DNA from: Pestalotiopsis fici W106-1
Taxonomy: Eukaryota; Ascomycota; Sordariomycetes; Amphisphaeriales; Sporocadaceae
Length of the DNA: 64,000 nucleotides
Direction: 5' to 3'
Assembly (NCBI RefSeq): GCF_000516985.1
Contig: NW_006917091.1
Coordinates: 6,216,618 to 6,280,617 of the forward strand
Part shown: piece after piece, positions 45,531 through 56,500 of the stretch
Layout: every line of letters begins with the position of its first letter
Numbering within the stretch: position 1 is the stretch's first letter
Program-made: the position numbers and the translations under genes
The notes under the pieces: model-generated
Databases searched by the model: none
What the model was told of the DNA's origin: nothing
Seen by the model: the letters and a program-made list of their open reading frames with translations, nothing else

Positions 45531-46364
45531 ATGAATTCAATTATAGCGATAGATCACGAGAAGAAGACAACGTCGGCCAATTATCGCGGGTCCAACTCGT
45601 TTGCGACATTCATGATCATTGGACGTGAGTTCTAAACCCATAACCTATCCTCGCGAAGGCCCGGCGAAGCCGTGATGTTTGCCCTTTTGCCATTATCCCT
45701 TGCTTCTCTTTTGGCGGGTAGGGGAAAAAAAAAGATGGGACATTCAAGACTAATTCGCGTCTTCTTATAATACACAGCCGTCTGCTTCTTCCTCGGCATC
45801 CTCTTTGCCCAGTTCCCCTACGACTTCCCCCTGCTATGGACCACGGACGAGGTGGCGCCCGCGTACCTGGACCAGCTCGAGACGCACCTCAAGTTCATCC
45901 ACGCGGCGCCGCCGCTGATTGCGCGCATCCTGCACATCATGGTGGGCACGGGCTTCCTCGGCTTCTTCGTCAAGCTGTTCCGCCCCTCCGAGGCCAACAT
46001 GCTCTTTGACGGCGCCGGCCTCATCCTCTACGTCATTGGCGTCGGCATCTACATCACCAACATCGTCAAGGGCCTGCGCACCGTCAGCGCCGACATCTGG
46101 GACGCCGCCACCGGCAAGGTCATTGAGCAGCCCGGCGCCCCCGAGCTCCAGGCCGGCGAGGTCGTGCTGGGCCGCGAGGACAGCCTCAAGGTCCTGGCTG
46201 CCAGCAACACCATTCTCGCCCTCGTCCTCGTCGGTGTCCTGGTCCTCCAGGCCGGTCAGTGGTATGCCGAGCGCAAGGACAAGGAGGAGGCTGAGAAGTT
46301 TGAAAAGGAGGAGCGGGAGAAGAAGGTCCACGCCGGTGGTGCTGGATCCAAGAAGAAGCAGTAG
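45531..46364 (+). CDS. shr3: Shr3-type amino-acid permease packaging chaperone
   Basis: Join 45531-45624 and 45778-46364 (intron GTGAGT..CACAG, 153 bp), 226 residues. Shr3 is an ER membrane protein that prevents aggregation of amino-acid permeases and lets them enter COPII vesicles. The family signature, CFFLGILFAQFPYDFPLLW, follows the splice junction. About four hydrophobic segments are visible: around 30-50, 90-110, 122-142 and 180-205. The C-terminus is hydrophilic and very rich in Lys and Glu, ending GSKKKQ; yeast Shr3 also has a charged cytosolic tail. The ATG at 45531 stands after CATC and is the only one that joins in frame to exon 2. The length fits fungal Shr3 (about 200-230). Confidence 0.88.
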
Positions 46365-46977
46365 AGGTGACTGCACAAAAAAAATGGAGGCGGCTCTCGT
46401 GATTGTCGAGACGCGCTTTCTGGTGTCTTTCGCTTTTCTGCATAAGATTCAAAATAGTGCAAGATGTACTTAGCCTTGCTCAATTTGCATTTCGGGAAGA
46501 AAATGAAGCATATTCTGCCCGAGTACTATTCTGTACATCCATCTGATTCCCCTGGAAAGACATTATTCAGATGGGCATGCATGGTATCACTGGTGATCAT
46601 GATCATATCAAATTGAAATGGCAACGCAAGCAATGACGGTAGACAAACATATTCTTGAAATTCGTTCAACACGTGAGTGCGATTGGTCTTGTGTAGTGTG
46701 TGTATGTACAACGAGTGTGACCTCTTATTTATCATCATCATATATCCAAAAGGGTGAAATGGATCAATCCTGTAACGCCAAAAACTCCAACGCTTTTCCC
46801 CTTGGTGACCCATGGTATCATTCATCTAAACGTTATAAAAGAAAGAAAAAAGCCTCCTATAGAGGCATCAAAGATTAATAGGGTGCCGTTCGTTAAACTC
46901 CTGCACACGCGACAGTCCGCTCGGCCACCTTCTCAAATTAGTTTCCGCGCGCGGGCCGGGCCATCAACGCCGCGACT
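46365..46977. other. Convergent 3' region
   Basis: Shared 3' region of shr3 (+) and the cysteine-rich membrane gene (-). No supported gene. Confidence 0.6.
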
Positions 46978-48207
46978 CTATCTGCGGTCGCTGGTGCCCG
47001 GGCGAGCGCCTGGCCATTGCGTCAAGGTCGTGTCGCGCGACCTTCGGCCGACATCAAAGTCGGGCACGGCGAGTGTGTCATTGAAGGAAATGTCAATGGT
47101 CTCGAAATTGCCTTGATCCTCCGACACCCTCTCGAGATGGCTGGGTTGCGCCCGCGCCTTGTCGGCTTCTGACTCGACCTTGAGCGAGTCTATTATGGCA
47201 GAAGGGTGGTAGCTGCGCCCGTCAAACTGGCTGCCGTCATGATGGCCCGGGCTGCTGCTGTAGCTGCTGATGGAATCCCGACTCTGGAACGACTTGGCCC
47301 CATTGTAAACGTCCGGCGTCTGCTGAGATGGTGCTGTGCGGGTGGAAGGGTTCGACCTGGATATGAAGTCGGACCGACCGTAGGTGAAGCCATCCTGGGG
47401 AATCGGGTTTGAAATCATGCCTCTGGCGTTTCTGGAAATGAATGATTGATCAGATGCACGCTTCGACTCCTGCTGCTTGCGTCGCCGATACACGAGATAG
47501 ACGGCACCGATGATGGCGGCGACCAGAAAGACAACGCCGCCGACCACTCCGCCCACGATGGCCGACACGTTGGCACCCTCGGCATGCTCCTTGGCGGCAG
47601 TATCGCTCGCATCGCTCGAGCTACCTTGGGAAGCGGCACCGGTCGTGTGAGCCCCAGCCGCGGCCGAGTCTGTTGCCGTAGCGGTCGGTGCTGCCGTCGA
47701 TGCATGTCCTGTACTGGCTGCAGTAGTGCCTGTCGCCGATGCCGTTGAGCTGGCATCTCCTGCGCCCTCGGGCATCTGACTTTGATCTTCATCTTTGGCG
47801 CAGTTGTTATCTGCGTCGCATGTGTAACCAAAGGGACAGCACATGGATCCACAAGTGGGCAGCTTGCTAGTCAGTGCCGTGGTCTTGACGACGGCATCGG
47901 GGGCGCTGGTAGCGTTCTGGAGCTGAACGTCACACACGATGGAAGCAATGACGCTGCAGTCGTCGCCGTCCGGGCAGCACACAATGGTGGTATTGCCGGC
48001 CAGGGCAATGCACGACGTGCCGGGCTTGCAGCAAAAGTTGTCCGGCAGTCCGGCCTGCGGACATTGGGAATAGGAAGTGTCGCCACACGTGCTGTCTCTA
48101 GCGAAGATCTGGCTTGGTGGGACAGACATGGCCAATGTCGTCGAAATGGTTGATGAGAGTGCCGCTGCGAGCATCCAGGCTCGCAGCACGCCTCTCCATC
48201 TTGTCAT
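46978..48207 (-). CDS. Cys-rich single-pass plasma-membrane protein, unknown
   Basis: A single exon of 409 residues. A signal peptide is likely at 1-26 (cleavage after TTLA). The ectodomain (27-140) has 14 cysteines (41, 49, 59, 60, 66, 77, 78, 84, 92, 119, 123, 124, 130, 136), probably seven disulphides, and NAT/NTT glycosylation sites. A Ser/Thr/Ala stalk at 145-210 suits O-mannosylation. One transmembrane helix spans 214-240, then RRRK as the stop-transfer signal, then a 165-residue cytosolic tail rich in Ser, Arg and Asp. This layout resembles fungal cell-wall sensors (Wsc/Mid2 style), but the ectodomain is not a WSC domain as far as I can see. The role in sensing is inference. I chose the ATG at 48207 because it gives a typical signal peptide; the upstream frame has no better ATG. 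Confidence 0.8.
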   Translation of the reverse strand: MTRWRGVLRAWMLAAALSSTISTTLAMSVPPSQIFARDSTCGDTSYSQCPQAGLPDNFCCKPGTSCIALAGNTTIVCCPDGDDCSVIASIVCDVQLQNATSAPDAVVKTTALTSKLPTCGSMCCPFGYTCDADNNCAKDEDQSQMPEGAGDASSTASATGTTAASTGHASTAAPTATATDSAAAGAHTTGAASQGSSSDASDTAAKEHAEGANVSAIVGGVVGGVVFLVAAIIGAVYLVYRRRKQQESKRASDQSFISRNARGMISNPIPQDGFTYGRSDFISRSNPSTRTAPSQQTPDVYNGAKSFQSRDSISSYSSSPGHHDGSQFDGRSYHPSAIIDSLKVESEADKARAQPSHLERVSEDQGNFETIDISFNDTLAVPDFDVGRRSRDTTLTQWPGARPGTSDRR

Positions 48208-51200
48208 GTCTTGGTAAATCGTTGTTGGTGGCAGTTTTAAGTATCGAATGTGAGTACGGTATTCGCTCCGGGCTAGTTTCCGAGTGTTTTTGGAAAAGAA
48301 AATGATATTTCTCAAGCAGAAACCAATCAAGCTTTGGCTTTGGATCTTGACGTGACGAGTTGAATATCTCAAATGGGGGACATGTAGAAACGCGAAGCGG
48401 GTAAAGGAAAGCAGGGGTTGACTCTTTTTATGATCCAGCAAAGAAGAAACGAGTCACAAACAGACAAGGAAGACGATCTCTTGTGATGGATGGCTTTTTG
48501 TGAGTCTAAGGCTTCGATGGGAACAAGGTGGATAAGAAGAATCGTCAACAACAATGACTTGTCTAGAAGAGCATCGTCAGGTGAATAAGAAACAGCCAGG
48601 TATACGTGATCCTATCGTGCTTTGTTTCCACCTTGTTCGATCGTGCTCCGATTCCTTGGGCTGGAATTGGGGGGAGTCATGGTCTTGACACTGGTGCAAT
48701 CACTTGACTAGAGAAGCGGCCTCCTCTGACCCAACGGATAAGCCATCATGGACGTCCGCGCGCACAGGACACGGCGAGATTGAAGTCGAACTGACGACAT
48801 CGACTGGACATTTTTCAAACTTCAGTGATAAATGGATTCATTTCCAAGATGAGGTTGGGCATGGAGCCCCACAGATCTGGTAACGAGCGAAGCAGGACGG
48901 GTCGAATGCAACCACCCGCTCGCAGGTGAGGCAGTGCTGGTATTGAACCGCGCAGTCGCCAGCCAAACGAGAGGCCATCGTGAAGCGCTTCTCTTTTGGC
49001 GGCTACAAGGGTCCTGAAAGTGTTGATGCGGATGGAGATGGAGGAGGACAAAGGCCTCGGGTTGGTCCATTCTCTGACTCTGCCCGTCAGGTTAAGCGCA
49101 TCTTGGCGCCGTCAGAGTATATCATTGGCCCATAGTTTTAGCGCAAAGAGTCCAGGGTTGCCCAATTCGGCCACAGCGCCCTAGAACTCTAAAACCAGGG
49201 ACAGCTTCTAGGTCTCCTAACACGCTAAGAAAATCAAGCTATGTACCTACATACAAGAACTACATAACAGCATCTCCTATCTACATATATCTTCGGGGAA
49301 TAGGTCGGCCTCAACATTTGACTTTTCAGAGGAACAACTTGTCAAATAGGCCCGTTGTTGCTTCCCGGTAGCCGTTTATCCGATTTTATGATTGCCCAAC
49401 AGGTCGATGGCAGCATTTCGAGACCCTAAAGAAGCAGCGTAATGTTCCGGGGGCAGTATAGTAGCGGTGCCTCCCTCTAAATGAGTGCCCTGCCAACCGA
49501 CCTCGCGCTCTCGGCTTCCCAATCAACTTTCCAGCTCGCCAAGGGCATCAGAACAAGTAAGCAGGTAGGGAAAAGCCTCACGACACGTCACCTGACGTTG
49601 CCATCAAGGCAGATAGATAGCCAACACATCGTTGGGCAAATAAGAAATGGGCAATAAAGTAAAAGAGAAGAAAAAGAAAGCCAGCACATGCCTAGAGAAA
49701 ATCAAGGCAATTGACCGCCACTGGGGCCACCTCAGCCACATATTTGCACCAGTCTTTTTTTTTTTTTTTTCCCTTGATTCCACGGGAGGGCTCCTTTGGC
49801 TTAGGCGATCGTCACTACCAATACAGGTAACCCGAAAATCCTTGAGGGGATCGCCCCTCAAGCGGTCCAAAGAACTATTTATTATTCAGCCATTCAACAA
49901 GAGCCAGAACAGCTGGGTCACTTGTGCACGCCTCACCCTATGGGCAGCTGAGAGACGGCCACGGAAGCTTGCAGCTACGTAGTACTTTGATACTTGGCAC
50001 GGAACCAGTGCCGATAGAGGAAGGGGGCCGAATCTCCTTACCTTTACCTATCTTGGCCTCAATTTAGTCAGGTCAGGTTCCTCTTGAGGGACCGGAAAGA
50101 ATTGGGACCCAACGGTGTACTTCGTGTCAGTGTACTTTGTAAGAATTGAGCAATCATTACAATTCCGCTTCGTGATAACGTGACCTCTTGTAATGTCTTC
50201 CTTTGGGAACATCGCTTCGCATGTTTTGTACTAGAGTCACCTATCAATTCGCTAGATCTAGGTCACATGGTTTTACCTGTCGCAAGGTTATACATTCACC
50301 GCCCCTCTGGCGTAGGAGTTCATACCCCGGCGCAAGTCGCTGATTCGCTTGCCACCAAGAATTAACGTGATCAAGATCTGGTACGCCGAGTATCAGGGCA
50401 AGGTTGAGCAAGATGAGCAAATATCGAGTCAATTATCATGTTCTTTACGTTGTGGACATGACAGGGTAAATTTTCCAAACTCCACGTTGTACCCAGTGCG
50501 ACGCAAGGAAAACATCGGCTTTGAGCAACACTGAGCAACCAGGTTTTTCGTGTCACAGCAGGAGGCAGACAGATTCACTTGGAGAGAACAAATTTGCTTG
50601 ATTTTTGAATTGATTTTTTGTTTTGATTTGCGTTGTTGTTTGTTATTACATAACTTTGCTTTCTCTCGGAGAAGATTGTTTCTCAACGATGAGGTGGTAT
50701 CAAAAAATAAAACGGAGCTATCATAGAGGAGCTCCCCCAAAAAATAGATGAGGCCTTTCATAATTCGAGCCTCAGTTTCCAGACCATGCTCCGTTTGCCC
50801 AACAAGTAAAAAATAATGGTATCCTGCCTTGATAATGCTCCCAGCCCAAATGCATGCATCGGTATATAGAAGAAATGAACGGCCCAACAAAAGCCAAAGA
50901 GGGTAAAAAGTGTGTGTTGAAAGGGGAGGGAGAGGAAGATCCCTTTCGTCAAGCCCGCATGTCGCATCGTAAAATCCCATCCGCCATCTCTCATGTCATT
51001 TCGTTTCCTCTCATCCCGACAATGGCAACTCAGCCCAGCTGCCCTGTAATGTATTCCAATGATTCCAAAGTCCATTTGAGAAAAGTGTATGTTGTGCCTT
51101 GCGGCAACTTCTGTCTCTCTGTCTGACTGAAGCTCTCTCCGAGGGGTATTAAGTAGTAAACGAGATAAAGAAAATAAGAAGAAAAATCGCAACCTGTCGA

Positions 51201-51328
51201 GATATGCGCAGAAGGGAAAGGTGAGAGCCACTTTCAGTCCAGGGGATTGATGAGTTCATGAGTATAAGACACACTGTGTGATGTAGTGCTCCTCATCCTC
51301 CCCAGACCGGCTGGAGAAGGAGAGTTTT
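48208..51328. other. Intergenic of about 3.1 kb
   Basis: No supported gene. It contains the promoter of the membrane protein gene (- strand, from 48208) and the 3' region of the Zn2Cys6 gene (before 51329). T-runs occur near 49760. Frames such as 50429-50980 (-) lack motifs. Confidence 0.55.
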
Positions 51329-53521
51329 CTAGATCAGCAAGTAGTCCCATTGTCTCATCTGCATCACGTCCCTCCAGGAAATGTAAGGAAGCTCCACCAT
51401 GCCCGAGGCGCTGGGACTCGGCACGAAGCTGTCGGTCTGCTGCCAGACCTCGCGGAGGAGCGAGGCGACGCCGCCAAAGCTGCCATAGGTGGCCGCGTCG
51501 CCGAGCTCGGCGATGCGCTCCTCAAAGAACTGGCGGAACGAGGACGAGGCACCGGCCACGGAACCGCCAATGAGGTAGACCCAGCCGAGGCTGCGGTCGA
51601 AACCGTTGGGGCCCGAGGGGATGTGCTGGAGCACGTTGGTCAGCTTTTCAACGAGGCCGACACAGCTGGCCTGGCTGGGCGAGAAGCCCGGGATCAGGCT
51701 GCAGAGGTAGATGCGGGCGGCCAGGCGGAAGGCGCTGGTCACATTGCGGCTCAGCTGCTTGGGGCTCAGCGTGCCGTTGGCGTTGAAGGGCATCTTGGGT
51801 CCCGCCGTGTCGCCCATCTCGGTGAGGCCGATTTGGTCGCCCAGGGCGCTCACGTGCTGGCAGAGCGTCATGTCGTCCATGCCCTCGTTCTTGAGCGCTT
51901 CGAGGCAAGCAATCTCGGAAATCAGGTACATGACACGGTCGTCGCAGCCCATCAGCTCGCGCAGACCCAGGGAGGGGTTGGTGGGAGAGAGGTGCTTCTC
52001 CCGGTAGGTGTGCGCAAAGACTGGTGCGCGTCCCTGCATGGTGGCGCCGAGAATGTCAATCCAGGCCGTGAGGGTCATGTTGAATGGTGTTTGCGGCAAT
52101 TGGCCCGCTGGGTCAGAGACAATGCGCGGCAGATCGAGCTTGGTCACCAACGAGTTGACAGCCTGAAAGTGCTGGTGCCACGGGATATCGGGAAGCGTGT
52201 CATCGTACCGGCCAACGCAAGACTGGAAGAAGATGAGACCCAAGGTGGCCTCGAGGATCTCGTGGTGGTTCTCATCGCGGTTCAGCGCCTCGCAGAGAGC
52301 CTTGATGGTTTCGTGGCGGTGGCGCATAATGTCATTGTCAATCTCCTCCGATGGAATGTTCATGGTGGCCTTGTAGTGCTGGGCAGCCATCATCAAGCAG
52401 CAGTGGAGGTATCCCTTGTTGCTCTGGAGCGCGGGAAGGACGAGATCAGAGCCGACAGATCCATGCTGGTTGGACTCGAGGATGGGGAAGATGGTTGGCA
52501 TCACGTGCTGGATAAAGTGATCCAGCAGGCGCTGGTCAGCCTCATCCAGTTCAATGGCAACCTGTCTCGAGTGGACGGCCGGGCCATGCGAAAAGTCAAA
52601 GAAGTTGACATTGAGGGCTTCTTCTCCAAGAGATTCCCGTCTCTCCGAGTAGACCTGCTCCGTCCACTCACCATCAAAGGGGTAGGAAGACAAGACGGTG
52701 CCTGGCGGCGGCGGCGTGTTGTATGTGCTGAAGGTCGAGACGGTGGACTCTCTAATAGTGGGAACGTCATTGACAAACATTTGACGCTCAGTCTTGACAT
52801 CAATCTCATAGGGCGTCATGCCAAACATGAAGTCCTGGTGAGAGTGGTGCATCTGTGGGTTGTAGACGCCATAATCGGCAACATTGGGCGAGCTGTTGAA
52901 GTTGAAGGCAAACTGCGAATCAATGGAGGCAGATCTCGTGCGGTCCAAGGGATCCGAAAAGGTCGCAGACGTAGGAAGCGAGTGTGAGAGGCCTGGTGGC
53001 GAGCCAACTGAGCCAACTGAAGTCTGAATGGTGTGCGATGACTTTTCCGTGAGCTTCTTGCGCTTGATGATCATCTTGATGTCGTCCTTGTGTTGTCTCC
53101 TTGCCTCATTGTTTCCCCACCACATTGGTCGCTTATACTCGCAGCAGAGTCCCAGGTGTTTGCATGCTGTGCACATGGGAGTGCCTTCATCGCACTTCTT
53201 TCGTCGTAATCTGCATGTGTAGCAACCTATTATGAAATTCTGAGTTAGCAACTTGGCTTGTTTATACTCTGCTCAACTTACACGGGCCAACTGTATAAGT
53301 GGACAGGGCCCAGGTATCAAGTCTGAAGCAGAGAGCAAGAATTGGAGGAGCCACTAACCTGTCCTGGAGCGACGGTGCATCTGTGTCTTTGCCTTTTGGT
53401 TTGCATTGTTGCTGCTGGCCTTTGAAGGTGCCTTTGACTTGACTACAGGTTGAGCGACGGCCATGTTTACGGATGCTGTTCTCGACATGACTCCTCGAGG
53501 GTTGGGGGGTAGTGTTGACAT
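51329..53521 (-). CDS. Zn2Cys6 transcription factor with fungal-specific middle region
   Basis: Exons 53521-53359 and 53226-51329 (intron GTTAGT..AATAG, 132 bp), 686 residues. The binuclear cluster lies across the junction: C56, C59, C66, C73, C76 and C83, with basic residues RLRRKK between. A basic linker with KRKKLTEK (about 105-115) follows. After a Ser/Pro/Phe-rich region, residues from about 245 form the helical domain typical of the Fungal_trans_2 (DUF3468) class: RLLDHFIQHVMPTIFPI, LMMAAQHYKATM, ALCEALNRD, GLIFFQSCVGR, then RLAARIYLCSL. The cluster and the WWGNNEARRQ stretch recall Pro1/RosA-type developmental regulators. I cannot settle that assignment and give no symbol. The start is uncertain: ATG 53521 is used, and ATG 53488 is possible. 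The long upstream region is typical of a regulated gene. Confidence 0.87.
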
Positions 53522-56500
53522 TTGTATCTTATAGCTGCTACCTCCGTTCAAAGTAAGGTACCGTACCGGGACCCTGTGTGGAACTGCAAGCAATAGGCGG
53601 GGGTCCAAAGTAGTGTGAGTGTGTAGGTACACAACTCAGTTGTAGGTGTGGGTGACCGGGTGGGTGAGTGATGGTCCACAGAGCCGAGCAAAAGCGGGAA
53701 GAGAACCTGTCTTGGCGTGGACAAGGATCAAGGGTGTCTGGGCCTATAGGGACAAGAGAAGGGGTGGTCTCGTCAAGAGATCGCTTTTTTTTTCTTTCCA
53801 CACAGAACACCTGCTAAGGGAAAATACCCGCAACGAGAATTGGCCGGGGGTCGAATAGTGGTGTTTATCTGAGGAGGGAAAATTTCGTCCTTTTTTGTTT
53901 TTATCGGTTCGGAATGACGGGCAAGCCCAGGTCAAAGTGGTTTTGAAAGTCAAAGATATTATGTTAATTAGGTCTTCTCGTCGAATGAATGACTGGATCC
54001 AAGCAAGTCCGGCTTGCCTTTCACTTTGGAATTGAGTAGTACTCTGTAATGAAGAACGGAATGGAGGGGAGGAAGAGGAGGGAAAAAGGACGGAGAGGGA
54101 GGAGGTCGTTGAAAGGGACAGGACGACTTCTTTGAATCTTCTACTCTGCTTCTCAAAATCTCAAAATCACAAGTCGGTCTTGGAGGTGTCAAACACTTAT
54201 ATCGTGGCCGCCTGCTCATCGGCCACGACCTACTTACACGCCTGCTGCTGCAATAGTCGCTGGTGGTGCTGCTGTACTGTGATGGTTGCTTCTATTTTTA
54301 CCTCGTCAACAATTTGGGGTAATTCTTTTTTTACCCAGATATTGCGGGACTAATTAGCAACATACATGAAATACCATGTACGCACATGAAGGCTGCTGAC
54401 TTCCCGAATGGGATGACCTGGACCGGCCATGCGCTTACACGTTCCAATGAGACGATAGCATTTAGTGGATCTCATTGAGAATCGAGTCACTCGACTCGGT
54501 GGAGGGGGGAAAGGGGGGGCCACAATGGCAACCAACCACCACTTCCAGCCCGACGATATGCATGTGCGTCCGTGTGTACAAAGGCCCTTGTATTCGTTGG
54601 TAACACCTCGCGGGACCCTCGCGGATGCAAGGACAGACAGGGTTCATCTGGCAGGGGGGCCGGGCAGCGAGCGAAGCTACTACCCAAGCATCCATGAATG
54701 GGGCCAGCTCTGCCTTGTTATTTCTATGGCACTTGTAAGTTGTGGCTTGACCAGGCCATGGACCGGCCGCCTTACACAGTTTGCGGTCAATGTAATCAAT
54801 CACCAGACCATGACCGATGGGAAATGAGAGAGAGCGAGAAAGAAGGGGAAGATCATGAAGGACAAATTGAGAACGTTGGAAACAAGATCTGCACTAGGCA
54901 ACTAGTTCATATTGATCCTAGCTCAACCGCCTCAGCAATAGTAGCTGGAAACATGGGATACTAGCAGTATGGGAGTCCATTATCATACTAACCAGAGTCT
55001 AGTACATGGTAGTAGTATTGGCAATGAGATACGGACGTAAGTTGTACCCGAAGTGATGTGCTCCAACATCGGGTTCGGTTGCGGGTGCATTCATTCACGA
55101 TGTGACTTATCACGGCGGAATGGTTGTCGTTGAATATAATAAACTCTCGCTCTCAAACCAACGCTAGCCCAGCCAGCCACGAGTGCATAGTGAGAGAGAG
55201 GGAAAAACGTGATTGCTAAGGTTAGCTGCTACAGTACTGTGCTGCTGTCTCACTACCCTCGTGGCTCTCCTCGTGGACACAAAGGTTCCAAACCTTTTTT
55301 ACAAGTTAAGTTTACCGGTCGGAATATTGGTCTCCATGTCACTGATTACGCCATTCCTGCAAGCAGCCATTCCTTTTTCTGTCTACCTCGTGTGAGGAGA
55401 GATCGTCGAAAAAAAGAAGAAAAGGCTTCACAATGCAGTGAACGCAAAAGAGGTGCCTGATAGTACTCATAAACACACACACACACACACACACATCGTT
55501 AAGATGCACGATAAGCCGAAAGGAAGCACGAGCCCCAACCCCACAAGCAAAAGGGCAAGTAAGCTAGCATCTCGATGGGTGTGGTTACTCTGCAGCCCAT
55601 TTCCAGGGTCCCCCGGGGGGGCCATTGTGCAGCTACCCTTGCATCGATCATTACTTCTCATGCAGAACGAACAAAAAAACTGTTGATATTGGAAATGCCT
55701 TGTGCTGCAGGCAAGAATTCGCGGCCATTCGGTTTTTAACATGCGCGCAAGAACCCGGGGTACCGGGCCAATCACGGACTGCATCTTTCTATATCCGGAT
55801 AACATTTCGTCGTATGCGGAAAACAACAGATGATGTGCCCAACGAAACGAAAGGAAGAAAATATGGCCTCACCTTTGGGGTCCGACGAAAACCCAAGACC
55901 CTCCGGCCTAGAGCATTGCGTGGAGATTATGAGAAATTTTTCCAACGGCCCCAGTGGTTCAAGAAGAACAGTTCATTAATTTTTTCATATTATGTAAAAT
56001 GGGCCCCGTATCTTCGAGACAGCGTCGGACGCCAATCGATGTGAAAAACACGACTTTTGCCACGGGATTGGTTGTAATTCTAGCCAGTCGCCTCTTTGCT
56101 CTGGAAGTTTTCAATCCTGGCCGAGCTCCATAACGACTCCATTGCGGGCACTATGCCATGGGGGAGAGGAAGGAAGGGCAACAGGGCTCAAGTTGACGAA
56201 TGCAGCTGAAGAGGGGCCCAGTATGGACGCATCAGGCTTGCCCTGTTTGGTCGGCCGATCGTAGACGATAGCAAATTCACAACTCGGTGCTGTACACTAA
56301 TCGCTACTCTACTCTAGGCGAGTCCATGGTTCTTGTGCGACTGATGCTGATAGGAGGAAGTATTCCCGCCAGTCCGCTTCGAGGTGGTACGACCACGACC
56401 ACGACGACGGCGTGCAAGGTATCAATGCCTCGGGCACGGCATAAGATAGGTAGTGAGTGATTGAGTGCTGACAGCCTGTAGAAAGGTACCTACACTACCA

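Noticed and set aside
47415..48153. Overlapping frames on both strands in the Cys-rich membrane gene
   Set aside because: Shadows. The chosen frame has signal peptide, cysteine spacing and membrane helix.
51350..52987. 545-codon open frame on + opposite the Zn2Cys6 gene
   Set aside because: Antisense shadow of a GC3-rich coding exon. The minus frame has the zinc cluster and helical domain; this one has no motif and a composition rich in Val, Glu and Gly.
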